21,821 nucleotides of DNA from DATBAK01 sp038240075 (GTDB lineage Bacteria > Actinomycetota > Acidimicrobiia > IMCC26256 > PALSA-610), in contig JBBSEC010000078.1 of the NCBI GenBank assembly GCA_038240075.1, positions 1 through 21,821 on the forward strand, written 5' to 3'. A model generated the notes under the pieces. That model ran no database searches, was not told the DNA's origin, and was given only the letters and a program-made list of their open reading frames with translations. Below, piece by piece: positions 7,667 through 14,825 of this stretch (the first letter of the stretch is position 1; every line of letters begins with the position of its first letter). The translations under genes and the position numbers were made by a program.

Positions 7667-7756
7667 GTGGGCCGTCCGGCGGAGTTCCGTCGTGAGCCAC
7701 CCAACGCAACAGACCCGCCCACCCCAAGACGCGCTTCATGGTTTCTGCGCGAGTAG
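7667..7756 (+). pseudogene. Possible 5' stub of an IS3-family OrfA fused to an IS6 end
   Basis: GTG at 7667 is preceded by GGAGGAAGGAGG, a very strong ribosome-binding site. It starts VGRPAEFRRE, similar to the usual beginning of IS3-family OrfA (MGRPSxxxxEFRxxAV). After ten codons the sequence becomes an IS6 terminal repeat and the frame runs into unrelated residues to a TAG at 7754-7756. The OrfA assignment rests on ten residues and is tentative. Confidence 0.35.
7702..7716 (+). repeat. Orphan IS6-type right terminal repeat
   Basis: CAACGCAACAGACCC matches CAACGCAACAGAGCC at the right end of the full-length IS6 element (10291-10305) at 14 of 15 bases. No transposase precedes it, so it is a solo end left by an earlier insertion or recombination. 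Confidence 0.65.
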
Positions 7757-7863
7757 CGCGCGCGACCGCGGGTTACAACGCTCGTCACGTCGTCAGTGCT
7801 TCCGAACCGTGGCCTGACTCGAAGACAAAGCAACGAACGCAACGAGCCATGAAGGGAGACGCG

Positions 7864-8319
7864 ATGACAGCCAATGGCGAAACGGTGGCCTCCGATGGTC
7901 TGGTCGCGGCAGTGCAGCAGGCGCACCAGCAGATCAAGTCGCTACTGAATGCGGTGTCGAGCGCCGGTAACGGCAAGCGCGACGCCTTCGAGACCTTGGC
8001 GGCGACGGCCGCCGCGCACGAAGCGGCCGAGCAGAAGGTTGTGCATCCGCTGACACGACGTGCCGAGGGCGGTGAGGCCGTTGCTTCCGAGCGGGTCCAC
8101 GAGGAGCACGACGGCGATGAAGTCCTCGGGGAACTCAAGTCGCTCGGTGTCGACGATCCTGAGTTCGACGGTCTCTTCAGCAAGTTCCGCGCAGCCGTCT
8201 TGCAACACGCGACGAATGAAGAGGCACAAGAACACCCCATCCTCGAGCGGATGTTGAGTGCGGAAGCTTCGAGGAAAGCCGCCGACGAGTTCCGCGCCGC
8301 GCGATCCGTCGACGCGTAG
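7864..8319 (+). CDS. Hemerythrin HHE domain protein
   Basis: A 151-residue, mostly helical protein with His/Glu pairs spaced as in hemerythrin HHE domains: AHQQIKSLL, AAHEAAEQKVVHPL, VHEEHDGDEVL and LQHATNEEAQEHPILE. These residues normally bind a non-haem di-iron centre. Related bacterial proteins are linked to oxygen, NO or peroxide sensing and stress response. The start at 7864 was chosen because AAGGGAG lies six bases upstream; ATG 7849 overlaps that site. The protein is presumably cytoplasmic, since there is no signal peptide or transmembrane segment. It stands alone after IS debris and ~130 bp before a lipoprotein gene. Confidence 0.85.
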   Translation: MTANGETVASDGLVAAVQQAHQQIKSLLNAVSSAGNGKRDAFETLAATAAAHEAAEQKVVHPLTRRAEGGEAVASERVHEEHDGDEVLGELKSLGVDDPEFDGLFSKFRAAVLQHATNEEAQEHPILERMLSAEASRKAADEFRAARSVDA

Positions 8320-8450
8320 CGAGGCTCGCACAGTTCGCGGCGGAGATCGTCACCGAGGGAGGCTGGCGACAAAGGTCGATTCCCCCAGCTACCACGCGTT
8401 CCAAGTGGCGCGTGAGCGCTCTCGTCGTACGACCGGAAAGGAACGTCCCG

Positions 8451-8804
8451 ATGCGAAAAGTAACGCTCTTCGTCGCCAGTGCACTGGCGGTTTCGCTGAT
8501 CACCGGCTGCTCGTCGTCCGGGTCGAAGGCGTCCAAGGACGTGACGATCACGTCGTGTGCGGCGAGTCCGACGGGCGGTCACCCAACGGCATCGGGCCAG
8601 ATCCTGAACCACAGCACCAAAGCGAGCCTCTATGCAATCCACGTGAAATTCACTGACGCCTCCGGCAATCATGTCGGGGACGGCGTTGCCGCAGTCGCGA
8701 AGGTCGAGGCGGGCCAGACCGCAACGTGGCATGCCGATGGCACGGTTGACGCTAAGGGCACGTTGAAGTGCACGTCATCCGTTACCCGCACGGTGTCGCC
8801 CTGA
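8451..8804 (+). CDS. Small lipoprotein with FxLYD-like domain
   Basis: A 117-residue secreted lipoprotein. The N-terminus MRKVTLFVASALAVSLITGC has a basic start, a hydrophobic core and a clear lipobox LITGC (Cys 20), followed by a Ser/Lys-rich linker. The mature part is a single beta-rich domain with ASGQILNHSTKASLYAIHVK, DASGNHVGDG and AGQTATWHADG. This resembles FxLYD-type domains, whose role in actinomycete lipoproteins is undefined. Cys residues in ITSCAAS and LKCTSS could form a disulphide. GAAAGGA seven bases upstream supports the ATG at 8451. No partner gene is obvious. Confidence 0.8.
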   Translation: MRKVTLFVASALAVSLITGCSSSGSKASKDVTITSCAASPTGGHPTASGQILNHSTKASLYAIHVKFTDASGNHVGDGVAAVAKVEAGQTATWHADGTVDAKGTLKCTSSVTRTVSP

Positions 8805-9063
8805 CGTCGCGTTCGTCGGGCCAGCTGAGGGACGGAGGACTCGGCACGCCGAGAACAGCCGAGAACAGTGGGTCCACCTCGCGGTCGCCGTACGGCAACC
8901 GGCCTCGGGCAGCTCAACTCGACGCGAGAACTCGCCGATGTGATCGCGGAAGGCCGTTCCGAAGCGACCTCATCGAAGAAGGTTTCGTGCCCCGCCTTCC
9001 GGTGAAACCTGAGTCAGCAATCGAATAGCCAGACCGAAGTTGCTCCAGTCGCGAGGACCGCCC

Positions 9064-9330
9064 ATGTACTCCTCGGAGAGTGAAGAAACGCACCGCCGAA
9101 GTGTCGCCGGTACGTTCGCCGTTTGCTGCGTGTTCCTCGCCGTGACGAGTCCCGTCGTCGGGGCGCTCGTCCCGAGTTTGGCGGCGGCTGCGACCGTGGT
9201 GTTCGTCGTCGCGTTGATTGGGTTCGTGATCGGCTTGTCGTGCGTGGCGCTGATGAGTGCGGTGCGATGTGTCTGGGACAACTTCCGTCGAGGTCGAACG
9301 ACGTCGCGTCAGGGCGCGTCGATCTCGTGA
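9064..9330 (+). CDS. Hypothetical membrane protein with two transmembrane helices
   Basis: An 88-residue protein with a short polar, Ser/Glu-rich N-terminus. Two hydrophobic helices follow (about 14-40 and 42-72, from GTFAVCCVFLAVTSPVVGAL to VVFVVALIGFVIGLSCVALM), then a basic tail WDNFRRGRTTSRQG that should stay in the cytoplasm. GAGG seven bases upstream supports ATG 9064. I do not recognise a family. A minus-strand open frame over the same bases has no hydrophobic pattern or family match and is taken as a shadow. Confidence 0.55.
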   Translation: MYSSESEETHRRSVAGTFAVCCVFLAVTSPVVGALVPSLAAAATVVFVVALIGFVIGLSCVALMSAVRCVWDNFRRGRTTSRQGASIS

Positions 9331-9481
9331 GGAGGAGCTACGACCGATGGGTTTCTGTCGGGCGTACGTCACGGCGAGACCCGCGACGGGTTGCGGTCGC
9401 CCATTGACCGGGTAAGTGGTCACGCTGTTAACAATGCGAGGGCACCGTTGGTGGTGAGTTTGGGGGCGGACAAGTTCATCG

Positions 9482-10305
9482 GGCACTGTTGCATTGGTGC
9501 GCGGGTGAGATAGAGATCAGGGTGGCGGGATGATGCGTCGCGCTTGTCGTCCCGTCACTTCGGCCCCGAGTTCGGCGTTCAAGGGTTTTCGGTCCCGCCG
9601 GAGATCATTGTCCTCGCGGTCCGTTGGTATCTGCGATTCGGGCTGTCGTATCGCGACGTTGAGGAGCTCCTGGGGGAGCGTGGGATCGAGGTCGATCACG
9701 TCACCTTGTACCGGTGGGTGCAGCGCTTCACTCCGCTGCTTGTCGACGCGGCTCGGCCGTGCCGCCATGCGGTCGGGAACCGTTGGTTCGTGGATGAGAC
9801 CTGCGTGAAGGTCGCCGGCCGGTGGCGTCACGTGTATCGGGCGATCGATCAGCGCGGCCAGATCATCGACGTCTACGTCTCGAAACGGCGGGACCTCGGT
9901 GCCGCGTGTCGGTTCTTCGCGACGGCGCTCATCGCGCATGGCGCCCCCGTCGAGGTCGTCACCAACGGTGCACCCGCCCTGGCACGAGCGATCGAGGGAT
10001 TGATGCCCGGCGTCTTTCACAACACCGAGCAGTACGCGAACAATCGAATCGAAGCCGACCACGGTCGGCTCAAAGCTCGACTCCGACCGATGCTTGGACT
10101 CAAACGCGACCACACCGCAAGCGTGATCATCCGCGGGCACGCGTTGATGCAAGACATCCGACGCGGCCACTACGAACTCGGCGTTGAAGCCCGGCCGCGT
10201 CGTCGCATCGCGTCAGCGTTCGCCGAACTCGCCCGGGCGATCTAACCGGGCGGAGCGCCAAGAGCGGTATCAATGCGGGCCGATCTGAACCAACGCAACA
10301 GAGCC
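9482..10305 (+). mobile_element. Full-length IS6-family insertion sequence (~824 bp)
   Basis: The left end GGCACTGTTGCATTGGT (9482 onward) and the reverse-complemented right end GGCTCTGTTGCGTTGGT (from 10305 inward) agree at 15 of 17 positions and enclose one transposase gene. Length and organisation are typical of IS6. The flanking 8-mers (GTTCATCG and GCTTCACC) do not match, so no target duplication is visible; this suggests recombination or decay after insertion. The right end interrupts another transposase-like gene. Confidence 0.85.
9544..10245 (+). CDS. IS6-family transposase with Asn in place of the second catalytic Asp
   Basis: A 233-residue transposase of normal IS6 length. It has an N-terminal helix-turn-helix region (EIIVLAVRWYLRFGLSYRDV, ELLGERGIEVDHVTLYRWVQ) and a DDE domain. 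The first acidic residue (D84, WFVDET) and the third (E170, NNRIEADHGR) are present, but the second position reads VVTNGAPALARA, with N141 (AAC at 9964-9966) where the related truncated copy has VVTDRAPALARA. That Asp is essential in the family, so the enzyme is probably inactive. The start is TTG 9544; a stop at 9511-9513 leaves little room upstream. An ATG at 9530 is in another frame. Confidence 0.85.
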   Translation: MSSRHFGPEFGVQGFSVPPEIIVLAVRWYLRFGLSYRDVEELLGERGIEVDHVTLYRWVQRFTPLLVDAARPCRHAVGNRWFVDETCVKVAGRWRHVYRAIDQRGQIIDVYVSKRRDLGAACRFFATALIAHGAPVEVVTNGAPALARAIEGLMPGVFHNTEQYANNRIEADHGRLKARLRPMLGLKRDHTASVIIRGHALMQDIRRGHYELGVEARPRRRIASAFAELARAI

Positions 10306-10999
10306 GCTTCACCCGCCTCGCCCCCTCGTTCCCGGCGCGCAAGGCGCGATCTACGACACGGCGCTACGAGGCGTGCATCACCAGACCCTCCTGCGAGACC
10401 TCGGTCTCCTGCCCGTCAACCGCGTCGCCGCCGCGAAAGCCGACGTGAAGGAACCTCGCCGCAAAGACGGACGCCGCGAGGAGAAGAGCGCCCGGCTCGA
10501 GACCAAGACGGTCACGCTCCCGAACGGAGCCACTCGTTCCATCGAGCTGTACGCCCGCGGTGGCGCCGTCGGGATCGGCGAGCTCACCGAGGCCGGCGAC
10601 CTCACCTACACCGAACTCGCCCGCGTGCGCACTCACCGCAACCAGGACAAGTCCGCGAAGTTCCGCTGGTACAACGACTACCGGCTCCCCGACCAGCTCG
10701 GAGCCGGTGTCGTGACCGTCCGACTGCACGGCACGGCAGAGGACGTGGCGCGCAAACTCAACCGGCCCGAGAACGTCAGGCCCATCGCTCCCACCGACCC
10801 TGACTTCGCACGGCTCTACCCGCGCCGCAACGACGCCGAATCGATCAACCGCAACCTCGACGACACGTTGTGGCTCCGCCGCGCCCACAGCGTCGGGCAC
10901 GCTCGCCAGCATCTGAACCTTCTCGGCTACGCGCTCATGGTGAACGGGCTCGCGCTCCACCGCCACCGACGGCGACTCCCCACCGCGCTCGCAGCCTAA
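10306..10999 (+). pseudogene. 5'-truncated transposase-like protein, cut by the IS6 right end
   Basis: The frame is open from the IS boundary through AQGAIYDTALRGVHHQTLLR to a TAA at 10997-10999. The first possible start (GTG 10373) lies inside a conserved-looking stretch, so the true N-terminus is lost. The C-terminal half carries FARLYPRRNDAESINRNLDD then LGYALMVNGLALHRHRRR. This resembles the last catalytic-acid region and terminal helix of DDE transposase-like proteins in actinomycetes, with a beta-rich insertion before it (LPNGATRSIELYARGGAVGI). The exact family is not certain. About 208 residues remain from the GTG. Confidence 0.6.
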
Positions 11000-11006
11000 G
11001 AACCCA

Positions 11007-11028
11007 CCGCCCGAGCGCGACCGGGCGG
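11007..11028 (+). terminator. Hairpin after the truncated transposase-like gene
   Basis: CCGCCCG (11007-11013) and CGGGCGG (11022-11028) form a perfect 7-bp GC stem with an 8-base loop, starting 8 bp after the stop at 10999. No T-tract follows, so termination strength is uncertain. Confidence 0.4.
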
Positions 11029-11160
11029 CTTCGACGCGGACGGACACCCGACCCGAGGCTCGAAATCCATCCGAGCGCCCGGATCGCGGCGAGGGCCCGC
11101 CGCGAACACCTCCGATCCGACAGCCCCACCCGGTTTTCTTCCAGGTATTCTCCAACCCCC

Positions 11161-11232
11161 GCCCTCGTAGCTCAGGGGATAGAGCATCGCCCTCCGGAGG
11201 CGTGTGCGCAGGTTCGAATCCTGCCGAGGGCA
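11161..11232 (+). tRNA. tRNA-Arg (anticodon CCG)
   Basis: It folds as a cloverleaf. The acceptor stem is GCCCTCG/CGAGGGC (11161-11167 with 11225-11231), the D stem GCTC/GAGC, and the anticodon arm TCGCC-CTCCGGA-GGCGT with anticodon CCG. The variable loop has 4 bases, and the T arm is GCAGG-TTCGAAT-CCTGC. The discriminator is A11232, and CCA is not encoded. The outermost anticodon-stem pair is a T-T mismatch. It reads CGG arginine codons. It stands 8 bp from the 3' end of a convergent membrane-protein gene, just after a stretch rich in mobile elements, but I see no duplicated tRNA 3' end in the window that would mark an attachment site. Confidence 0.93.
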
Positions 11233-11240
11233 CACGAACG

Positions 11241-11726
11241 TCAGCGCAGGATCTCGACGAGCAGCACCCACGCGTCGAGGATGCCGACCGCGATGCAGAG
11301 CGCGGTGCCGGTGGCCTGCCACCACAGGCCACCGGGATGACCGGCGACCATCACGATCCCCGCGACGACCGTTGGGATCACGGCGATCTCCGCGGCGACG
11401 GCGCGCACGCGGTACTCGCGGTGCGGACGGTCCCGGCTCGGAGCGTGACCGGCGGCGACGATCGCCGTCACGGCCGCGAACTGGACCAGGCCGATGACCA
11501 GGAACTCGGCGCCGAGCGCACGCACGCTCGATTGCGGCAACACGCCCGCGAGACCGACGAAGATCGGGAGCACGAGCAGGAACAACGCCTCGCCGGCCCG
11601 CCCCGCGAGCCCGGGGAGGTCGAGGATCTGGCGCAGGTTGATCGAGAGCGCGACGAACACGAGCCCGGTGAGCGCGGCGCCGACGCCGGCCTGGGTCGCG
11701 AAGAGTTGATGCCACGAGCTCAGCAC
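11241..11726 (-). CDS. Hypothetical integral membrane protein, five predicted helices
   Basis: About 161 residues starting at GTG 11726 (LSSWHQLFATQAGVGAALTG). Five hydrophobic segments fill most of the chain, including GAALTGLVFVALSINL, ALFLLVLPIFVGLAGVLP, FLVIGLVQFAAVTAIVAAG, VAAEIAVIPTVVAGIVMVAG and ALCIAVGILDAWVLLVEI. A basic loop SRDRPHREYRVR lies between the third and fourth. There is no strong ribosome-binding site and no ATG before GTG 11726 in the conserved-looking part; the open frame further upstream is antisense to the next gene. I do not recognise a named family. The Trp-His-x-Leu-Phe start with a Gly-rich first helix is typical of small actinobacterial membrane proteins of unknown role. 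It is transcribed towards the tRNA. Confidence 0.7.
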   Translation of the reverse strand: MLSSWHQLFATQAGVGAALTGLVFVALSINLRQILDLPGLAGRAGEALFLLVLPIFVGLAGVLPQSSVRALGAEFLVIGLVQFAAVTAIVAAGHAPSRDRPHREYRVRAVAAEIAVIPTVVAGIVMVAGHPGGLWWQATGTALCIAVGILDAWVLLVEILR

Positions 11727-11795
11727 TGGCGCGGAGCGTATTGCCGGCGCCGCGGCCGGAGAGGCTTTCCCGCCAACCACTACGGTCGGGCTCGC

Positions 11796-12641
11796 ATGGT
11801 GAGCGGCGCGGCACTGATGTTGGGCGCAACCGATCGGCTGCTCGGCGATCTGGCCGACGCGGTGCCCGCGTTGCGCGCGGTGGGCGACGCACTGGCGCAG
11901 CTCGCCGACGGCCTCGGCGTGGAGAAGGTGATCGTCGCGATCGACGACGCCGCGCTCGGTCGCCAGGTGTTCTGCTCCGGACGCGTGCCACTCGGCGACG
12001 ACGGACTCGGGTTGGGCGGTGCCGCGGGCGCGTGGACGGAGCCTCCGAGCGCCCTCGATCCCGACGCGACCCGTCTGCTCCTGCGGGCGGTGGGTGTCGG
12101 CGTCGTCCGCTCGATCAACCGCGCGGGCGCGGTCAGTCCGACCGACCTCGAACGATTGCCGGCGACCGCTGCGATCGCGCCCACCCATTCGCTCATCGAC
12201 GTGGTCACCGAGGCGACCGCACGGGCCGTGCGTCACGGATGGGGTTTCACGCTCGTGCTCGTCCGTGGCGATGCGGGGCTCGCCGACGCGCTGCGCCCGC
12301 GCCTGCGGGCCGCGGACTCCCTCATGACCGTTGCGGGGGGCGAGCTCGCGCTCCTGCTGCCCGAGACGGCCGGCGACCGCGTGCCCTTCGTCCTTGCCCG
12401 CCTCGCCTCGGCCGGCGGGGCGCCCCCGTTCAGCTACGGCCTCGCGTGCTGCCCCGCCGACGGTCGCGTTCCCGCCGCGTTGTGCCGGACCGCAGCCGAC
12501 CGGCTCGAGGAGGCGTGGCGGGCGGCCGCCGAGACGGTGTCCGATCCCGATCCCGATCCCGATCCCGATCCCGATCCAGATCCCGATCCAGATCCCGATC
12601 CAGATCTCGACCCGGATCTTCCCTCGAACCTCGGCGGGTAG
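11796..12641 (+). CDS. Degenerate GGDEF-like protein with C-terminal Asp-Pro repeat
   Basis: A 281-residue protein. Residues ~1-125 form an alpha/beta region of GAF-like character (VEKVIVAIDDAALGRQVF). Residues ~131-245 resemble a GGDEF domain fold: helix SLIDVVTEATARAV, strand FTLVLVRGD, then RAADSLMTVAGGELALLLPE and FSYGLACCPADG. The signature position reads AGGEL instead of GGDEF, and the metal- and GTP-binding residues are not evident, so it is unlikely to make cyclic di-GMP; a sensing or scaffold role is inference. Residues 250-269 are ten Asp-Pro repeats, followed by DLDPDLPSNLGG. ATG 11796 is chosen; there is no strong ribosome-binding site, and 11817 is an alternative. It is divergent from the membrane protein at 11241-11726. 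Confidence 0.65.
   Translation: MVSGAALMLGATDRLLGDLADAVPALRAVGDALAQLADGLGVEKVIVAIDDAALGRQVFCSGRVPLGDDGLGLGGAAGAWTEPPSALDPDATRLLLRAVGVGVVRSINRAGAVSPTDLERLPATAAIAPTHSLIDVVTEATARAVRHGWGFTLVLVRGDAGLADALRPRLRAADSLMTVAGGELALLLPETAGDRVPFVLARLASAGGAPPFSYGLACCPADGRVPAALCRTAADRLEEAWRAAAETVSDPDPDPDPDPDPDPDPDPDPDLDPDLPSNLGG
12543..12602 (+). repeat. In-frame hexanucleotide tandem repeat encoding (Asp-Pro)10
   Basis: Ten GATCCC-type hexamers: the first five are identical, then GATCCA and GATCCC alternate. The unit is two codons, so gain or loss of repeats keeps the frame. All frames on both strands stay open through the repeat, which creates several long false reading frames here. Confidence 0.9.
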
Positions 12642-12745
12642 CGGCATCCCCATCCACCCGGAGTTGGAGCAGTACGTTCGCTCGCAGTGGACGGCAGTGC
12701 CAGTCGGGGCTGGTACCGGGGAAGTCCCTTACGGGCCGAGAGACG

Positions 12746-13399
12746 ATGATGCGCCGCGCCGCTGACCGGCTCCGGGTGTCGTGGGCCAACCTGCTGCGCA
12801 CCGAGCTCGACGACGTGCGCACCGAGCTCACGACCTCGTGGACGACCTCGTTCACCGACCTCCGGCGCGATGTCGTCATCCAACGCGACGAGATCGACGC
12901 GCGCATCGCGGGTCACGACCTCGAGCTCGTCAACGCACTGCACCGCGTGGCCACGGCGTTCGAGAGCATCGCCGAGAGCCTCGAGTCTGATCGGGTCGAC
13001 CGGCGCGCGCAGCTCGAGGCGGTCGAGTTCCTCATGCGCGAAGTGGTGCTCGGCTTCGGGCACCCGACCGCGGTGGCACCGGTCGTGCTCGGAGGCACGA
13101 TCGACCCGGCGCGGCGCGGCGACACGAGCGCCGTCGACATCGATCTCTCCGATATGCCCCTCCCGATCGGCACCCTCGTCGAAGTCCGGTCGCGGTTCCA
13201 CGATCACTGGGTCCACGGGTTCGCCGTGACGGAGTACATCCCGGGGCCGACCCGCCGGGGCTACAGCCTGCGCCGGCACACCGACACCGAGCCGCTACCA
13301 CTGCTGTTCGACGCGTCCGATGTCCGGCGCGCCGTCGTCGTCCCGAGCCATCCCGTCGTCGAGCCCGCGCAGGAGCCCGAGTCGTCGATGTGGCGCTAA
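12746..13399 (+). CDS. Hypothetical coiled-coil protein with a C-terminal SH3-like beta domain
   Basis: A 217-residue soluble protein. Residues ~10-95 are strongly helical with heptad-like spacing (LLRTELDDVRTELTTSWTTS, LRRDVVIQRDEIDARI, ELVNALHRVATAFESIAESL), which predicts a coiled coil. Residues ~140-200 are beta-rich: PLPIGTLVEVRSRF, HWVHGFAVTEYI, RGYSLRRHTDTEPLPLLFDA. This resembles a small barrel as in Tudor/SH3-like modules. The start is ATG 12746 or 12749 after GGGCCGAGAGA. It lies 104 bp downstream of the degenerate GGDEF gene on the same strand and may share its transcript. There is no membrane segment or family name I can defend. Confidence 0.7.
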   Translation: MMRRAADRLRVSWANLLRTELDDVRTELTTSWTTSFTDLRRDVVIQRDEIDARIAGHDLELVNALHRVATAFESIAESLESDRVDRRAQLEAVEFLMREVVLGFGHPTAVAPVVLGGTIDPARRGDTSAVDIDLSDMPLPIGTLVEVRSRFHDHWVHGFAVTEYIPGPTRRGYSLRRHTDTEPLPLLFDASDVRRAVVVPSHPVVEPAQEPESSMWR

Positions 13400-13408
13400 C
13401 CGCGCGAG

Positions 13409-14008
13409 CTACGCCGGCTCGATGCGTGAACGCCAGGGACAACGGGGATGGGCGAGCGCGATCGCGGAGCGGAGCCAGGCGCGTTCGTCGGCTGAGAGCA
13501 ACGGCAGCACGTTGACGAGATCGATCTCGTCCTTGGGGAGCGGGTCCTTCGCCTTCCACAGCAGTTGCACCGCAGGGTTCACGCACGGAATGTGGTCCTG
13601 GTCGTGCACCACTTCGCGCAGCGGGCGCCGCACGCGCGGGTCACGACGAAACACCCAGTCGCCGCCGTCGACCGGTTCGAGATTGATCTGCACACGCCAG
13701 GGTCCGCCGTCGCGATCGCGCGCCCAGAGACCGTGCACCGACTCCGCGGGCGGTCCCGCGTCGAGGTCGTAGAGCCGCCCGCCGCTCGCGATCTGCAGCT
13801 CGAGGCGAGCGGCGAGCGCAGCCGCGGCGAGCGCGAGATCGTCGCGACGGATGCTCACGTCGATGTCGCCGTGCTCGCGGGTGACCCGGCCGACGAACCG
13901 GTCGAGGGCCTGACCTCCCGACAGCCACCAGAACACATCGGTCGCGCGCATCATCGCGGCGACGGTCTCGACGGAGAACGGCTCCCACGTCCCGAGATCG
14001 CCGACCAT
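13409..14008 (-). CDS. Nucleotidyltransferase-fold protein (aminoglycoside adenylyltransferase-like)
   Basis: A 199-residue protein of the minimal polymerase-beta nucleotidyltransferase superfamily. WWLSGGQALDRFVG supplies the GG motif (G31-G32), and HGDIDVSIRRDD supplies the DxD metal-binding pair (D48, D50). Later segments, VHGLWARDRDGGPWRVQINL, RPLREVVH and PAVQLLWKAKDPLPKDEIDL, follow the arrangement of aminoglycoside 2''-nucleotidyltransferase-like proteins, including the conserved KxKD...KDxxD helix. Whether it modifies a drug, a nucleic acid or something else cannot be told. The start at 14008 was chosen because everything upstream in frame is Arg-rich shadow sequence. It is divergent from an AlkB-like gene across ~59 bp and converges on the coiled-coil gene with a 9-bp gap. 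Confidence 0.8.
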   Translation of the reverse strand: MVGDLGTWEPFSVETVAAMMRATDVFWWLSGGQALDRFVGRVTREHGDIDVSIRRDDLALAAAALAARLELQIASGGRLYDLDAGPPAESVHGLWARDRDGGPWRVQINLEPVDGGDWVFRRDPRVRRPLREVVHDQDHIPCVNPAVQLLWKAKDPLPKDEIDLVNVLPLLSADERAWLRSAIALAHPRCPWRSRIEPA

Positions 14009-14067
14009 GCCGCGATCATCCCAGAGGCCGGTGAATCGCGCTCGTGAGGTTCGGTACCGTTGGCGAG

Positions 14068-14721
14068 ATGTCGTGGCTCGCAGACGCACCCGTCGTCGAA
14101 CGGCTCCAGCTCGACGACGCGTCGTGGATCGATGTCGTGCGCGACCTGGTTCCGCGCGCCGACGAGGTGCACGACGAGCTCGCGCAGCGCGTCGCATGGG
14201 ATCAGGGACGCGTGTTCCGGTACGAACGCTGGGTCCACGATCCGCGGCTGTCGTCGTGGCAATCGGGTGACGACCGGCATCCGGCGCTGACCGCGGCGCA
14301 GGAGTGGATCACCGCGCGCTACAAGGTCCGCTTCGACGGCGTCGCGCTCGCGCGGTACCGCGACGAGCGCGACAGCGTCGCGTTCCATCGCGATCGCGAG
14401 TTGCACTTCCTCGACGACACCGTGATCGGCGTGCTGACGATGGGCGCCCGAAGACCGTTTCTCGTGCGGCCCCTCGCGGGTCGGCGCGCCGCGAAGGAAG
14501 ACGACGACCTGCGCGGCGTGCTCGACCTGAGCCCCGGCAGTGGCGACCTGCTCGTGATGGGCGGGCGCTGCCAGGCCGCGTGGCTGCACGCGGTACCGAA
14601 GGCGTCGGGCCGGTGCCGGAGCCGGATCTCGGCGCAGTGGCGCTGGACCTCGCGTCGAGGCATCCGCGACACGAACCCCTCGTACTTCGCGCCCCGCTAC
14701 TTCAACGGGCCGAAGCCGTAG
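14068..14721 (+). CDS. AlkB-like Fe(II)/2-oxoglutarate dioxygenase
   Basis: A 217-residue protein matching the AlkB-type 2OG-Fe(II) oxygenase family, whose members oxidatively remove alkyl groups from DNA or RNA bases or act on proteins. The iron triad is visible as HRD (H107, D109) in SVAFHRDRELHFLDDTVIGV and a distal His in AAWLHAVPK (H174). The 2-oxoglutarate-binding Arg fits GRCRSRISAQWRW (R186). TARYKVRFDGVALARYRD matches the nucleotide-recognition-side strand of AlkB proteins. ATG 14068 is chosen; GTG 14044 adds eight residues. It is divergent from the nucleotidyltransferase gene. Substrate preference cannot be assigned. Confidence 0.8.
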   Translation: MSWLADAPVVERLQLDDASWIDVVRDLVPRADEVHDELAQRVAWDQGRVFRYERWVHDPRLSSWQSGDDRHPALTAAQEWITARYKVRFDGVALARYRDERDSVAFHRDRELHFLDDTVIGVLTMGARRPFLVRPLAGRRAAKEDDDLRGVLDLSPGSGDLLVMGGRCQAAWLHAVPKASGRCRSRISAQWRWTSRRGIRDTNPSYFAPRYFNGPKP

Positions 14722-14825
14722 CGCCCGGTCGGGTGATTTCGCCGGGGGCGCGCACTCGGCGGTGAACGCAACCGCGACGCGGTCCGTACTCCCCTGACCA
14801 GTCGACACGCGATGCGAGGGGGCAC

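Larger units (their letters stand above)
7458..7863. other. 406-bp graveyard of insertion-sequence fragments
   Basis: This gap between the DUF6131 and hemerythrin genes contains, in order, an IS3-family OrfB fragment (7512-7601), a good ribosome-binding site and the first ~10 codons of a possible IS3-family OrfA (7667-7696), and an orphan IS6-type right terminus (7702-7716). About 145 bp of leader sequence for the hemerythrin-like gene follows. No intact gene is visible. Confidence 0.65.

Noticed and set aside
9474..10313. 8-bp target-site duplication around the full-length IS6 element
   Set aside because: The flanks GTTCATCG and GCTTCACC do not match well enough to call a duplication.
11161..11232. 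tRNA-Arg as the attachment site of an integrated island
   Set aside because: No second copy of the tRNA 3' end is present, and the only integrase fragment is 11 kb away at the window edge.
12331..12765. Alternative frames through the Asp-Pro repeat (Ile-Pro or Ser-Arg repeats)
   Set aside because: They exist only because the hexamer is open in every frame. The Asp-Pro frame is the one continuous with a folded domain.
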